DNA of 64,000 nucleotides, taken from assembly GCF_001277235.1 (NCBI RefSeq), contig NZ_CP012266.1, forward strand, positions 3,100,001-3,164,000, in the 5' to 3' direction. Below, piece by piece: positions 1 to 8,662 of this stretch. This DNA is from Cronobacter dublinensis subsp. dublinensis LMG 23823. Its GTDB lineage: Bacteria > Pseudomonadota > Gammaproteobacteria > Enterobacterales > Enterobacteriaceae. The translations under genes were made by a program, and so were the position numbers. Below the pieces are notes generated by a model, which was not told the DNA's origin, did not search any database, and saw nothing but the letters and a program-made list of their open reading frames with translations. Position 1 is the first letter of the stretch, and each line of letters opens with the position of its first letter.

Positions 1-555
1 TTCGTTTTTATGCAGGGTGTAATCCGCCGCGCAATACCACAGCGTGGGCGATGTGCGCAGCACCAGAGAATCCAGATTCTCCGGCTGTCGCGTGGTGACC
101 ACCAGGTCTATTTCCTGCTGATTGAGCATTTCAATAATGTACGGATTACGCTTAACGCGCACATCAATCGCCAGTTTCGGATAGACCGAACTAATACGAT
201 TGAGGAGATACGGCAGGATGGTATCCGCCGATTCGTCAGAGGCGCCAATAGTCAGGACGCCCTGCAGATTGCTATACATTAGCGAAGTGCATGCTTCATC
301 ATTGAAGCGCAAAATTTTACGTGCGTAACCCAGCAACTGGATGCCATGCTCGGTTAAGAGTTTATTACGCCCATGACGGGCGAACAGCTCTTTACCGACC
401 AGTTGCTCCAGGCGCTGCATCTGCTGGCTGACGGCCGACTGCGTACGGCATACCGCTGCTGCTGCGGCGGCAAACGTATTCAGATCGGCGACTGCGACAA
501 ACGTTCTCAGCAGATCGAGGTCGAGGTTTAAGATCGGACGATTTGCGTTAATCAT
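1..555 (-). CDS. lrhA: LysR-family regulator LrhA, N-terminal 185 residues (gene cut by window edge)
   Basis: LrhA is a LysR-type repressor of the flagellar master operon flhDC and of other motility and adhesion genes. Reading leftward from the ATG at 553-555, the frame stays open to base 1. It begins MINANRPILNLDLDLLRTF, followed by a winged helix-turn-helix (QSAVSQQMQRLEQLVG) and the start of the effector-binding domain (VLTIGASDESADTILPYLL). The match to E. coli LrhA is close to residue-for-residue in the DNA-binding part; about 125 C-terminal residues lie outside the window. It is the first gene left of a long non-coding stretch and diverges from alaA, as in E. coli. Identity is very secure. 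Confidence 0.96.
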   Translation of the reverse strand, partial: MINANRPILNLDLDLLRTFVAVADLNTFAAAAAAVCRTQSAVSQQMQRLEQLVGKELFARHGRNKLLTEHGIQLLGYARKILRFNDEACTSLMYSNLQGVLTIGASDESADTILPYLLNRISSVYPKLAIDVRVKRNPYIIEMLNQQEIDLVVTTRQPENLDSLVLRTSPTLWYCAADYTLHKNE

Positions 556-1506
556 ATTGTTATCACTTTCAGGTCACCGCACGCGGCGGGTACCGTCTCT
601 TGCTATGTGTAAAGGAAAGAAAGCAATTCCTTTTGAAGCATGCTTCCGGGCTAACACAACCCGCGTCGGAAGACCGCCATGCGCTTTTCTAATTCAAACC
701 CCTGGTTATTAAAACAGTAAAAGGGCGTTTTTCGCTGCTGCCGTTGTGCCTTTACGTCAAATATTTTGCACATCGAACCCGTGATTTGAATTAAAAATCT
801 GGCTACGTTGGCTAAGGCGAAAAGTAACAACTCTGCGACCTTAACATACTCTGGCAAAAGAAAAAGAAGAGTATATAACTATGCCTGACTTGTGTCCTGA
901 ATGACTGTAGAAACAACCAGTTGCCGAAAACGCCTTCTCCGGCCTGGCTGCGCTGGCGAAACGTCTCGCGCCAGGGGGCTTATAATATCGCAAATTTGAT
1001 CTTTTTTTAAGACTCAATGCGATTTTACTTATACGAGCTGAACAATTTCTAAATTTTCGTAACGCTATTACAGACATCGCCAAAACCAATAATTAATATT
1101 ATTTAATAATTCCTTATTCCCCGCGCTGTTCATATAACAAGCTCGTTACAAAGAAGGCTATCGCGCGGCCTTTTTTCCTCAATAACTGTGCACAGTAAAT
1201 TCCGCTATTTTTGGCATGCGAAATTGCTAGCGGCTGAATTAATTAACCCGCTAAGTTTTGCGCCCTGTGTTGTGGTGACATTAACCATAGCCAAAACTTA
1301 TACCAGCACAAAAACCAGAGCTCACTTCATTTTACACTATTTTATAAAAATTTAAGGCAACAATAAGAAACATAACGCTGGCTGATATCATAAGCTACGA
1401 CAACACTCTCTTGCCGCCGAGGCTTTAAAAGCGTGGAAGGGAGGAGTAAATTGTCCGCCATCGGCTTCCATGGCAGGAAGCGCAAAACAAGTAAGGTTCT
1501 GACGCT
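556..1506. promoter_or_regulatory. long lrhA-alaA intergenic region (divergent control region)
   Basis: About 950 bases without a convincing gene. The stretch is much more AT-rich than its neighbours, especially 980-1400, with runs such as attaatattatttaataatt at 1090-1110. The small open frames inside it lack ribosome sites and resemble nothing I know. In E. coli this gap is similarly long, and lrhA is reported to have an untranslated leader of several hundred bases, so both promoters and the leader probably lie here. I could not fix individual -35/-10 boxes with confidence. Confidence 0.6.
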
Positions 1507-2721
1507 ATGTCGCCCATCGAAAAATCCAGCAAGCTCGACAATGTCTGTTATGACATCCGCGGCCCGGTGCTTAAAGAGGCCAAACGCATTGAAGAAGAAG
1601 GCCAAAAAGTTCTTAAGCTGAATATCGGCAACCCTGCGCCGTTCGGTTTTGACGCGCCTGATGAAATCCTGGTGGATGTTATCCGCAACCTGCCTACCGC
1701 GCAGGGCTATTGCGATTCCAAAGGCCTCTACACCGCGCGCAAAGCCATCATGCAGCACTACCAGGCGCGCGACATGCGCGACGTCACCGTTGAAGATATC
1801 TATATTGGCAACGGCGTCTCCGAGCTTATCGTGCAGGCGATGCAGGCCCTGCTAAACACAGGCGACGAAATGCTGGTCCCTGCGCCGGACTATCCGCTCT
1901 GGACGGCAGCGGTGTCACTCTCCGGCGGCAAAGCGGTACACTATCTGTGTGATGAATCCTCCGACTGGTTTCCGGATCTCGACGATATTCGCGCCAAAAT
2001 CACGCCGCGCACACGCGGGATCGTCATCATCAACCCGAACAACCCGACCGGCGCGGTCTATTCAAAAGAACTGCTGCTGGAGATTGTTGAGATTGCGCGC
2101 CAGCATAACCTCATCATTTTTGCTGATGAGATTTATGACAAGATCCTCTACGACGACGCCGAGCATCATTCGATCGCGGCGCTGGCACCGGATCTGCTCA
2201 CCGTCACGTTCAACGGGCTGTCGAAAACCTACCGCGTTGCCGGTTTTCGTCAGGGCTGGATGGTGCTGAACGGGCCGAAAAAACACGCGAAGGGCTATAT
2301 AGAAGGGCTGGAGATGCTCGCCTCGATGCGTCTGTGCGCCAACGTGCCGGCGCAGCACGCCATCCAGACGGCGCTTGGCGGCTACCAGAGCATCAGCGAG
2401 TTTATCGTGCCTGGCGGTCGGCTCTATGAGCAGCGCAACCGCGCGTGGGAACTGATTAACGAGATCCCGGGCGTCAGCTGCGTGAAACCGCGCGGCGCGC
2501 TCTATATGTTTCCGAAAATTGACGCCAAACGGTTTAACATTCACGACGATCAGAAGATGGTGCTCGACTTCCTCTTACAGGAAAAAGTGCTGCTGGTTCA
2601 GGGTACCGCGTTTAACTGGCCGTGGCCGGATCATGTGCGTATCGTGACGCTGCCGCGCATTGACGAACTCGATCTCGCCATTACCAAACTGGGCCGCTTC
2701 CTTTCCGGCTACCACCAGTAA
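1507..2721 (+). CDS. alaA: glutamate-pyruvate aminotransferase AlaA
   Basis: A class I/II PLP-dependent aminotransferase that makes alanine from pyruvate and glutamate in the cytoplasm. The 404-residue product is the usual family length and aligns with E. coli AlaA end to end. Visible motifs are the substrate/PLP region NPNNPTGAVYSKE, ADEIYDK, and the Schiff-base lysine in SKTYRVAGFRQG at residue 240. The start MSPIEKSSKLDN matches the E. coli start. It is transcribed away from lrhA and followed by a strong hairpin before yfbR. Confidence 0.97.
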   Translation: MSPIEKSSKLDNVCYDIRGPVLKEAKRIEEEGQKVLKLNIGNPAPFGFDAPDEILVDVIRNLPTAQGYCDSKGLYTARKAIMQHYQARDMRDVTVEDIYIGNGVSELIVQAMQALLNTGDEMLVPAPDYPLWTAAVSLSGGKAVHYLCDESSDWFPDLDDIRAKITPRTRGIVIINPNNPTGAVYSKELLLEIVEIARQHNLIIFADEIYDKILYDDAEHHSIAALAPDLLTVTFNGLSKTYRVAGFRQGWMVLNGPKKHAKGYIEGLEMLASMRLCANVPAQHAIQTALGGYQSISEFIVPGGRLYEQRNRAWELINEIPGVSCVKPRGALYMFPKIDAKRFNIHDDQKMVLDFLLQEKVLLVQGTAFNWPWPDHVRIVTLPRIDELDLAITKLGRFLSGYHQ

Positions 2722-2727
2722 CCTTTC

Positions 2728-2752
2728 GGGGGGAGATTTGCATCTTCCCCCC
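2728..2752 (+). terminator. GC-rich hairpin after alaA
   Basis: GGGGGGAGAT pairs with ATCTTCCCCCC around a TTGC loop, with one bulged T. No T-run follows, so it may attenuate or stabilise rather than fully terminate before yfbR, which starts 48 bases later. Confidence 0.5.
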
Positions 2753-2800
2753 GCTCCCCTCACAATGGTTTTTTGTCGCCGTTACAGACAAGGGATCTTT

Positions 2801-3400
2801 ATGAGTCAGAGTCATTTTTTCGCCTACCTTTCCCGCCTGAAGTTAATCAACCGCTGGCCATTAATGCGCAACGTGCGCACCGAGAATGTCTCTGAACACA
2901 GTCTGCAGGTGGCGATGGTCGCCCATGCGCTTGCCGCAATTAAAAACCGCAAATTTCAGGGTGACGTCAATCCGGAGCGTATCGCGCTGCTGGCGATGTA
3001 TCACGACGCCAGCGAAGTGCTGACGGGCGATCTGCCGACGCCGGTGAAATATTTCAATTCCCAGATAGCCCATGAATACAAGGCCATCGAGAAAATCGCC
3101 CAGCAGAAGCTCATCGAGATGGTGCCTGAGGAGTTGCAGGACATTTTCGCCCCGCTGCTGGATGAGCATCACTATACCGAAGAGGAGAAATCGCTGGTTA
3201 AACAGGCAGACGCGCTGTGCGCTTACCTGAAATGCCTGGAAGAGCTTTCGGCAGGCAATAACGAATTCCTGCTTGCCAAAAGCCGTCTTGAGAAAACGCT
3301 GGCGCAGCGGCACAGCCCCGAAATGGATTATTTCATGCAGGTGTTCGTGCCAAGCTTTCATCTCTCACTGGATGAGATAAGCCAGGACTCCCCGCTCTGA
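2801..3400 (+). CDS. yfbR: 5'-deoxynucleotidase YfbR
   Basis: An HD-domain phosphohydrolase that removes the phosphate from 5'-deoxyribonucleoside monophosphates, part of dNTP pool housekeeping. The start at 2801 (MSQSHFFAYLSRLKL) gives 199 residues, identical to the E. coli length; a longer in-frame extension has no support. Metal ligands visible are His33 (SEHSLQ), His68-Asp69 (YHDASEVLTGD) and an Asp in the KQADALCAYLK segment near 137. It lies downstream of alaA on the same strand and converges with yfbS three bases after its stop. Confidence 0.96.
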   Translation: MSQSHFFAYLSRLKLINRWPLMRNVRTENVSEHSLQVAMVAHALAAIKNRKFQGDVNPERIALLAMYHDASEVLTGDLPTPVKYFNSQIAHEYKAIEKIAQQKLIEMVPEELQDIFAPLLDEHHYTEEEKSLVKQADALCAYLKCLEELSAGNNEFLLAKSRLEKTLAQRHSPEMDYFMQVFVPSFHLSLDEISQDSPL

Positions 3401-3403
3401 GTG

Positions 3404-5236
3404 TCAGAACGGGAACAGCACCGGAATCAACAGCACGCAGACCACCATCACGATAAGCGTAAACGGCACGCCGGTTTTGACGAAATCACTGAAACGGTAA
3501 TTCCCCGGCCCAAGCACCAGCGTGTTGACCGGCGATGAAACGGGCGTCATAAAGGCAGCCGACGCCGCCATCGCCACGCCCATGGAGAACGGATAAGGCG
3601 ACACGCCCATCGTGTTCGCGGCCGCCAGTGCGATGGGTGCCATCAGCACCGCGGTCGCGGTATTGGAAATAAACAAGCCGATAGCGGCGCACATCACAAA
3701 CAGGCAAGCCAGCATCACATGCGGGCCATAACCGCCGCCGACGCGCATCAGCCCGTCGACAATCAGCGCCACCCCGCCGGTTTTCTGCAACGCCTGCGCG
3801 AACGGCATCATCCCGACAATAAGAATAATGCTCGGCCAGTGGATCGCCTTCCAGGCGCTTTCCGGGTTGATGCAGCGGAATTTACCCATCAGCAGACAAG
3901 CGATAATCGCGGCGACCGGGTTTGGGATCTCATCGGTAAGCATCATCGCCACCATCAGCGCGAGGCAAAAAATCGCATGCGGCGCCTGGCTGTGGGCGGG
4001 CGATGCGTCGCTCTCCTCCACCGGCAGATTCAGCACTACCACGTCGCGACTCTTCTGTCCGAGCTGGCTGATGAGCTTCCAGGGCCCGACCACCAGTAAG
4101 AGGTCGCCAAGCTGAAGCGGCTCGTTGACCACCGCGCCCGGCAGCGCTTTCCCCTCGCGTTTGATGCCGACGACATTCAGCCCGTAGCGGCTGCGAAAAC
4201 GTATCTCGCGCACCGTTTTTCCCACCATGTCGCCTTCCGGCGTTAGCGACAGCTCCGCCATGCCCACATCCAGCGCATGATCGGAAAAATAGTCGCCGCG
4301 CAGGATCATCGGCTCCAGCTGCTGCTCGCTGCAAAACTGGCGCAGATCTATATCCGAGGCGGAAATATCTATCAGCAGCACGTCCCGCGCGCGAAACTCC
4401 GTCACGCCATTCACATCGACGATGACACGGCGAAAACGGCGCCAGCGCTCAACGCCAATCACATTGGCGCCGTAGCGCTCGCGCAGCTTTAAATCATCGA
4501 GACGGTGACCGATAAGCGGCGAGCCGGGGCGGATTGCGAGCCGCCGCGCGCGGCCGGTAAGGTGATAGTCGCGGATAAAATCGCGAAACGTGCGACGGCT
4601 CCAGGCCTGCGGTTTGTCAGCGCTCTCAGCGGTGCCGAGCATAAAGCGCATCAGCAGCATATAGAGAATGCCGAGCGCGAGAATGGCGAGCCCGACGGGC
4701 GTGACGCTGAAAAAACCGAACCCGGCGTGCCCTTCGCGCAGCAGTTCGCTGTTCACAACCAGATTTGGCGGCGTCGCCACTAGCGTCATCATGCCGCTGA
4801 TAAGCCCGGCGAAACTTAACGGCATCATCAGGCGCGACGGCGCGATCTTCATGCGCGCGCAGACGCTTATCACCACGGGAATAAAAATCGCCACGACGCC
4901 AGTGGAACTCATAAAGGCGCCAAGCCCGGCGACGGTTAGCATTAACAGCACCAGCATCCGGGTTTCGCTGCTGCCCGCCATCTGTACCAGCCAGGCGCCC
5001 ATTCTGGTGGCAACACCGGTGCGCACCAGCCCGTCGCCGATAACAAACAGCGCGGCGATAAGGATAACGTTCGGATCGCTGAAACCGGCAAAGGCTTCAT
5101 TCACGGTCAGCGTGCCGCTCAGGATGAACGCGACGATGACCAAGAGCGCCACGGCGTCCATGCGGATTTTCCCGGTAGCGAACAGCACCACCGCCACGCC
5201 AAGCAGGGTCAGCACCCAGATCAATTCACCATTCAC
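3404..5236 (-). CDS. yfbS: SLC13/DASS-type transporter with two RCK-C domains, YfbS
   Basis: Inner-membrane transport protein of the divalent anion:sodium symporter type; its substrate is not established. Hydrophobic blocks at both ends flank a central cytoplasmic part with two TrkA-C (RCK-C) domains (around LDDLKLRERYGANVIGVERW and REIRFRSRYGLNVVGIKREG). The GTG at 5236 is preferred over an ATG 21 bases upstream: AAAGGA lies at proper spacing before the GTG, and the resulting 610 residues equal the E. coli length, starting (V/M)NGELIWVLTLL. It faces yfbR tail to tail. Confidence 0.93.
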   Translation of the reverse strand: MNGELIWVLTLLGVAVVLFATGKIRMDAVALLVIVAFILSGTLTVNEAFAGFSDPNVILIAALFVIGDGLVRTGVATRMGAWLVQMAGSSETRMLVLLMLTVAGLGAFMSSTGVVAIFIPVVISVCARMKIAPSRLMMPLSFAGLISGMMTLVATPPNLVVNSELLREGHAGFGFFSVTPVGLAILALGILYMLLMRFMLGTAESADKPQAWSRRTFRDFIRDYHLTGRARRLAIRPGSPLIGHRLDDLKLRERYGANVIGVERWRRFRRVIVDVNGVTEFRARDVLLIDISASDIDLRQFCSEQQLEPMILRGDYFSDHALDVGMAELSLTPEGDMVGKTVREIRFRSRYGLNVVGIKREGKALPGAVVNEPLQLGDLLLVVGPWKLISQLGQKSRDVVVLNLPVEESDASPAHSQAPHAIFCLALMVAMMLTDEIPNPVAAIIACLLMGKFRCINPESAWKAIHWPSIILIVGMMPFAQALQKTGGVALIVDGLMRVGGGYGPHVMLACLFVMCAAIGLFISNTATAVLMAPIALAAANTMGVSPYPFSMGVAMAASAAFMTPVSSPVNTLVLGPGNYRFSDFVKTGVPFTLIVMVVCVLLIPVLFPF

Positions 5237-5276
5237 AACGTATCCTTTTGTTGTCATCAGGGCGCCACCAATGAAA

Positions 5277-5295
5277 ACGGCGGGAAACCCGCCGT
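5277..5295 (-). terminator. terminator of yfbT
   Basis: ACGGCGGG-AAA-CCCGCCGT is a perfect 8-base stem. On the minus strand it is followed by TTTTCATT, so it fits intrinsic termination downstream of yfbT, before yfbS. Confidence 0.7.
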
Positions 5296-5332
5296 GATAA
5301 TGGTAGCGCCGCCGCGCCGGGAAGCCGTGCCG

Positions 5333-5992
5333 TTACGGCTGTTGCGTTACGCGCACCCAGCCGTCGGCGCCTTTTCCCAGCACCAGCTCGTTAAGGGTTT
5401 TAACGACCAGCGCCGCCTCGTCAAGACGCGGCGTATTCGCGGGCGGGTTCGCGGCAATCACCGGACATCCCGCCGCCAGGCCGGAAAGAATACCCGCCGG
5501 GGCATCTTCCACGACGGCGCATTCGTGAGGCGCGAGGCCAAGCAGTTCAGCGCCGAGCAGATAGGCGTCCGGCTCCGGTTTGCCATGCTTTACACGCTCA
5601 GCGGTCACGAACACTTCTGGCTCCGGCAGACCCGTTGCGCCACGGCGCGCGGAGGCGACCGGCATGGAGCCGGAAGTAACAATGGCCCAGGGAATGCGGG
5701 CGTCGTTCAGATGATTAAGGAGTGCCAGCGCGCCGGGCAGCGCGACGATGCCCTCAGTATCGCTCGCTTCAATCTGCTCCAGGCGGCGAAACTCCGCCAT
5801 GATCTCCTCTTCGCTGTGACCCGCCATAAAATGGCGCAGCGAGGTGATCGCCTGTTTGCCATGAATAAAGCCCAGCACCTCGTCGTGCGCGATGCCAAAG
5901 CGATCCGCCCAGTGGCACCAGGCGCGCTCTACCGCAGGCAGCGAATCCACCAGCGTACCGTCAAGATCGAACAAAAACCCTTTACATTCCAC
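5333..5992 (-). CDS. yfbT: HAD-superfamily sugar phosphatase YfbT/HxpA
   Basis: A haloacid-dehalogenase-like phosphatase that dephosphorylates sugar phosphates in the cytoplasm. Motif I is FDLDGTLVD with nucleophile Asp9 and acid Asp11; motif II is the VTSGSMPV serine/threonine; the KPEPDAYLLG lysine and VVEDAPAG aspartates complete the active site. It has 219 residues and starts with GTG at 5992 preceded by AGAAGG. The next gene, yfbU, is 12 bases upstream on the same strand, so they are likely co-transcribed. Confidence 0.94.
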   Translation of the reverse strand: MECKGFLFDLDGTLVDSLPAVERAWCHWADRFGIAHDEVLGFIHGKQAITSLRHFMAGHSEEEIMAEFRRLEQIEASDTEGIVALPGALALLNHLNDARIPWAIVTSGSMPVASARRGATGLPEPEVFVTAERVKHGKPEPDAYLLGAELLGLAPHECAVVEDAPAGILSGLAAGCPVIAANPPANTPRLDEAALVVKTLNELVLGKGADGWVRVTQQP

Positions 5993-6004
5993 AGCCTTCT
6001 CCCG

Positions 6005-6499
6005 TCAGGCGTTAATAATCTGCATAATTTCGTTGGCGCACAGATGATACTGCCGCGGGCAGGCCTGCCACACTTTCAGCATCCGCTGGTATTTCTCCCA
6101 CATCGGGGTTTGCGCGTTGAAGCCGTGCGTGCCGGCGTCGAAATGGGTATAGCGTCCCTCCGTGTTCACCAGAAACCGCACATAACCGAGAAAACGGGCT
6201 TCGGTGGCCGCGTCAAAGCCGAGGAACGTCACGCGACGCTCATCAATGGTGTGGTTGTCTTTCATATTGGCTCTGGAGACCTGGAGGGCGTGATACATCT
6301 CCATAATATCAATGACGGTGCGGCAGGTTTCTTCGCTTAGCTCGCCGAAATCGCGGTCAAGCTCGCGCATCTGCAACCCGTAGCCGCGCTCGATGATGGT
6401 TTGCAGGCGGCGATAGCGCTCGCCATTATCCGGATCGAGCAGGGTCATCATTTTGTACTGGTTGGAGAGAATAAGACGCTGGGCATGGGTCATTTCCAT
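6005..6499 (-). CDS. yfbU: YfbU family protein (UPF0304)
   Basis: A conserved 164-residue cytoplasmic protein, the same length as E. coli YfbU and alike throughout (MEMTHAQRLILSNQYKMM at the start, CANEIMQIINA at the end). Its function is not firmly established; E. coli work has linked it loosely to toxin-mediated death phenotypes. No membrane segment or signal peptide is present. It sits 12 bases before yfbT and is probably in one transcript with it. Confidence 0.93.
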   Translation of the reverse strand: MEMTHAQRLILSNQYKMMTLLDPDNGERYRRLQTIIERGYGLQMRELDRDFGELSEETCRTVIDIMEMYHALQVSRANMKDNHTIDERRVTFLGFDAATEARFLGYVRFLVNTEGRYTHFDAGTHGFNAQTPMWEKYQRMLKVWQACPRQYHLCANEIMQIINA

Positions 6500-6586
6500 G
6501 GTGTGCTCCTGTTACAGGCGAAGCCCGATCAAAGTGGGATACTGCTCCCTACTCTGCCTTTTTTTGCCCATACGTCTTTTGATCAA

Positions 6587-7042
6587 TTACAAGTCATCAA
6601 GAAAAGTTTTATCAAGTTGCTTAAACGCACGTTTCAGAGTGTCGGCCAGCGCCTGGTAATCGGGCTTGCCTTCGACAGGCGCCAGCGCCTGCCCGGCCTC
6701 CTGCAATTTGGTGCGCACTTCATAAAACCAGCTCAGCGTGCCAGGCGGCAGCGGCGTGACGGAGCGTTTGCCAAGCCACCACAGGCCCTGCATCGGCATA
6801 CTCAGCGCGAACAGCGCGGTGGCGACGGCGGGCCCAAGCTGACCGCCGAGCGCAATCTGCCAGCACAGCGTAAACACGGCGACGGGCGGCATTACGCGGA
6901 TCGCGAAGCGGGTGGCGCGGATCACGCGATTTTCAACAAAGACGGGAGCCAGGCGCTTATCGACAGGCCAGGTCTTCGCATAATGTTGCCCACGACGAAA
7001 CAGGCTAAAAAAGCTCACGGGGCGATTTTCAGGTGTCGACAT
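6587..7042 (-). CDS. yfbV: UPF0208 inner-membrane protein YfbV
   Basis: A 151-residue protein with two membrane-spanning segments in its middle (about 45-65, AVFTLCWQIALGGQLG, and 68-95, VATALFALSMPMQGLWWLG) and a charged C-terminal tail. It matches E. coli YfbV over its full length. YfbV has been linked in E. coli to limiting the spread of the Ter macrodomain (MatP-linked) into flanking DNA; I report this as family knowledge only. It is divergent from ackA. Confidence 0.93.
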   Translation of the reverse strand: MSTPENRPVSFFSLFRRGQHYAKTWPVDKRLAPVFVENRVIRATRFAIRVMPPVAVFTLCWQIALGGQLGPAVATALFALSMPMQGLWWLGKRSVTPLPPGTLSWFYEVRTKLQEAGQALAPVEGKPDYQALADTLKRAFKQLDKTFLDDL

Positions 7043-7121
7043 GGCCTTACCTCAACTTCATTAATAAAAAATAAAATTTTCCTGCAAGATAACAACTCTC
7101 TATGACAAGGTTCAAAATATT

Positions 7122-7150
7122 TTGTCAATGCAAGTCGCAATCAGTTATCC
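7122..7150 (+). promoter_or_regulatory. candidate sigma-70 promoter for ackA
   Basis: TTGTCA at 7122-7127 and TTATCC at 7145-7150 are separated by 17 bases, about 225 bases upstream of the ackA start. The yfbV-ackA gap (7043-7376) otherwise holds no gene. In E. coli ackA has its own promoter in this gap. The -10 is a weak match, so this assignment is tentative. Confidence 0.35.
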
Positions 7151-7376
7151 TGTGCGCGCCTGCGATGGCGTAGAAGGCAAAGCCCGCGCTGTCAAATCTT
7201 TAAGGTCACCATTCCCGCCGGAAATTTGCGAGGAATGGCGTAAACTTTGTTTATTTCTTCGTCACAGCAGAATCTCCCTTCGCTATGACGTTAATCATAA
7301 ATGTCGGCGTCATCTTACGCTACGCTGAGAGACTCACTGACGTTTTTTTAGCCACGTATCACTAATAGGTACTTCC

Positions 7377-8579
7377 ATGTCGAGTAAGTTAGTACTGGTT
7401 CTCAACTGCGGTAGCTCCTCACTGAAATTTGCCATCATCGATGCTCTCAACGGTGACGAGTACCTGTCCGGTCTGGCCGAATGTTTCCATCTTCCTGAAG
7501 CGCGTATTAAATGGAAAATGGACGGCGGCAAACAAGAAGCGGCGCTTGGCGCCGGCGCGGCTCACAGCGAAGCGCTGAACTTCATCGTTAATACTATTCT
7601 GGCACAAAAACCGGAGCTGTCTGCCCAGCTGACCTCGATTGGTCATCGTATCGTGCATGGTGGCGAAAAGTATACCAGTTCCGTTGTCATTGATGAGTCT
7701 GTTATTCAGGGCATCAAAGATTCCGCCTCTTTCGCACCGCTGCATAACCCGGCTCACCTGATCGGTATCGCTGAAGCGCTGAAATCCTTCCCGCACCTGG
7801 CGGATAAAAACGTGGCCGTCTTCGACACCGCGTTCCACCAGACCATGCCGGAAGAGTCTTACCTCTACGCCCTGCCGTACAAACTGTATAAAGAACACGG
7901 CATTCGTCGCTACGGCGCGCACGGCACCAGCCACTTCTATGTGACCCAGGAAGCCGCTAAAATGCTGAACAAGCCGGTAGATGAAGTCAACATCATCACC
8001 TGCCACCTCGGTAACGGCGGTTCCGTTTCCGCTATCCGCAACGGCAAATGCGTGGATACCTCTATGGGCCTGACCCCGCTGGAAGGTTTGGTCATGGGTA
8101 CTCGCTCCGGCGACATCGACCCGGCGATCGTCTTCCATCTGCACGATGCCCTGGGCATGAGCGTTGACGACATCAACAAGCTGCTGACCAAAGAATCTGG
8201 TCTGCTGGGCCTGACCGAAGTCACCAGCGACTGCCGCTATGTTGAAGACAACTACGCGACCAAAGAAGACGCGAAACGCGCGATGGATGTCTACTGCCAC
8301 CGCCTGGCGAAATACATCGGCTCCTACACTGCGCTGATGGAAGGTCGTCTGGACGCGGTCGTCTTCACCGGCGGCATCGGCGAGAACGCCGCGATGGTTC
8401 GCGAGCTCTCCCTCGGCAAGCTCGGCGTGCTTGGCTTTGAGGTTGATCACGAGCGCAACCTGGCCGCGCGTTTTGGCAAATCCGGTTACATCAACAAAGA
8501 AGGCACCACCCTCGCGATGGTCATTCCGACCAACGAAGAACTGGTTATCGCGCAGGACGCCTGCCGCCTGACCGCCTGA
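7377..8579 (+). CDS. ackA: acetate kinase AckA
   Basis: Interconverts acetyl phosphate and ADP with acetate and ATP, the energy-yielding step of acetate overflow. The 400-residue product has the ASKHA family signatures: LVLNCGSSSLKFA near the N-terminus, the catalytic region HRIVHGGEKY, FDTAFHQTMP, THLGNGGS-like CHLGNGGSVSAI, and the nucleotide-site FTGGIGENAA. The start at 7377 gives MSSKLVLVLN as in E. coli. It is followed by pta after 83 bases containing two hairpins. Codon choice is strongly biased (CTG, ACC, GGT), as expected for a highly expressed gene. Confidence 0.98.
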   Translation: MSSKLVLVLNCGSSSLKFAIIDALNGDEYLSGLAECFHLPEARIKWKMDGGKQEAALGAGAAHSEALNFIVNTILAQKPELSAQLTSIGHRIVHGGEKYTSSVVIDESVIQGIKDSASFAPLHNPAHLIGIAEALKSFPHLADKNVAVFDTAFHQTMPEESYLYALPYKLYKEHGIRRYGAHGTSHFYVTQEAAKMLNKPVDEVNIITCHLGNGGSVSAIRNGKCVDTSMGLTPLEGLVMGTRSGDIDPAIVFHLHDALGMSVDDINKLLTKESGLLGLTEVTSDCRYVEDNYATKEDAKRAMDVYCHRLAKYIGSYTALMEGRLDAVVFTGGIGENAAMVRELSLGKLGVLGFEVDHERNLAARFGKSGYINKEGTTLAMVIPTNEELVIAQDACRLTA

Positions 8580-8584
8580 TCCCT

Positions 8585-8608
8585 CACCGCCAGCCTGTGC
8601 TGGCGGTG
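8585..8608 (+). terminator. ackA-pta intergenic hairpin 1
   Basis: CACCGCCAGC-CTGT-GCTGGCGGTG, a perfect 10-base stem followed by TTGTTTTAT. It looks like an attenuator that would lower pta read-through or protect the ackA 3' end. Confidence 0.6.
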
Positions 8609-8622
8609 TTGTTTTATGTGGT

Positions 8623-8640
8623 GCCAGCCGCGCGGCTGGC
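8623..8640 (+). promoter_or_regulatory. ackA-pta intergenic hairpin 2
   Basis: GCCAGCCG-CG-CGGCTGGC is a palindrome lying just before the pta ribosome site (agaggataaa near 8650). Its GCCAGC arm is complementary to the GCTGGC arm of hairpin 1, so the two structures could be mutually exclusive in RNA. Confidence 0.4.
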
Positions 8641-8662
8641 TGCAACAAGAAGAGGATAAACC

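Noticed and set aside
651..1089. Two short minus-strand frames in the lrhA leader region
   Set aside because: No ribosome site, atypical composition and no recognisable sequence; more likely part of the untranslated leader.
7419..8648. 409-codon minus-strand frame opposite ackA
   Set aside because: Shadow of the ackA codon pattern; no start signal and no similarity to known proteins.
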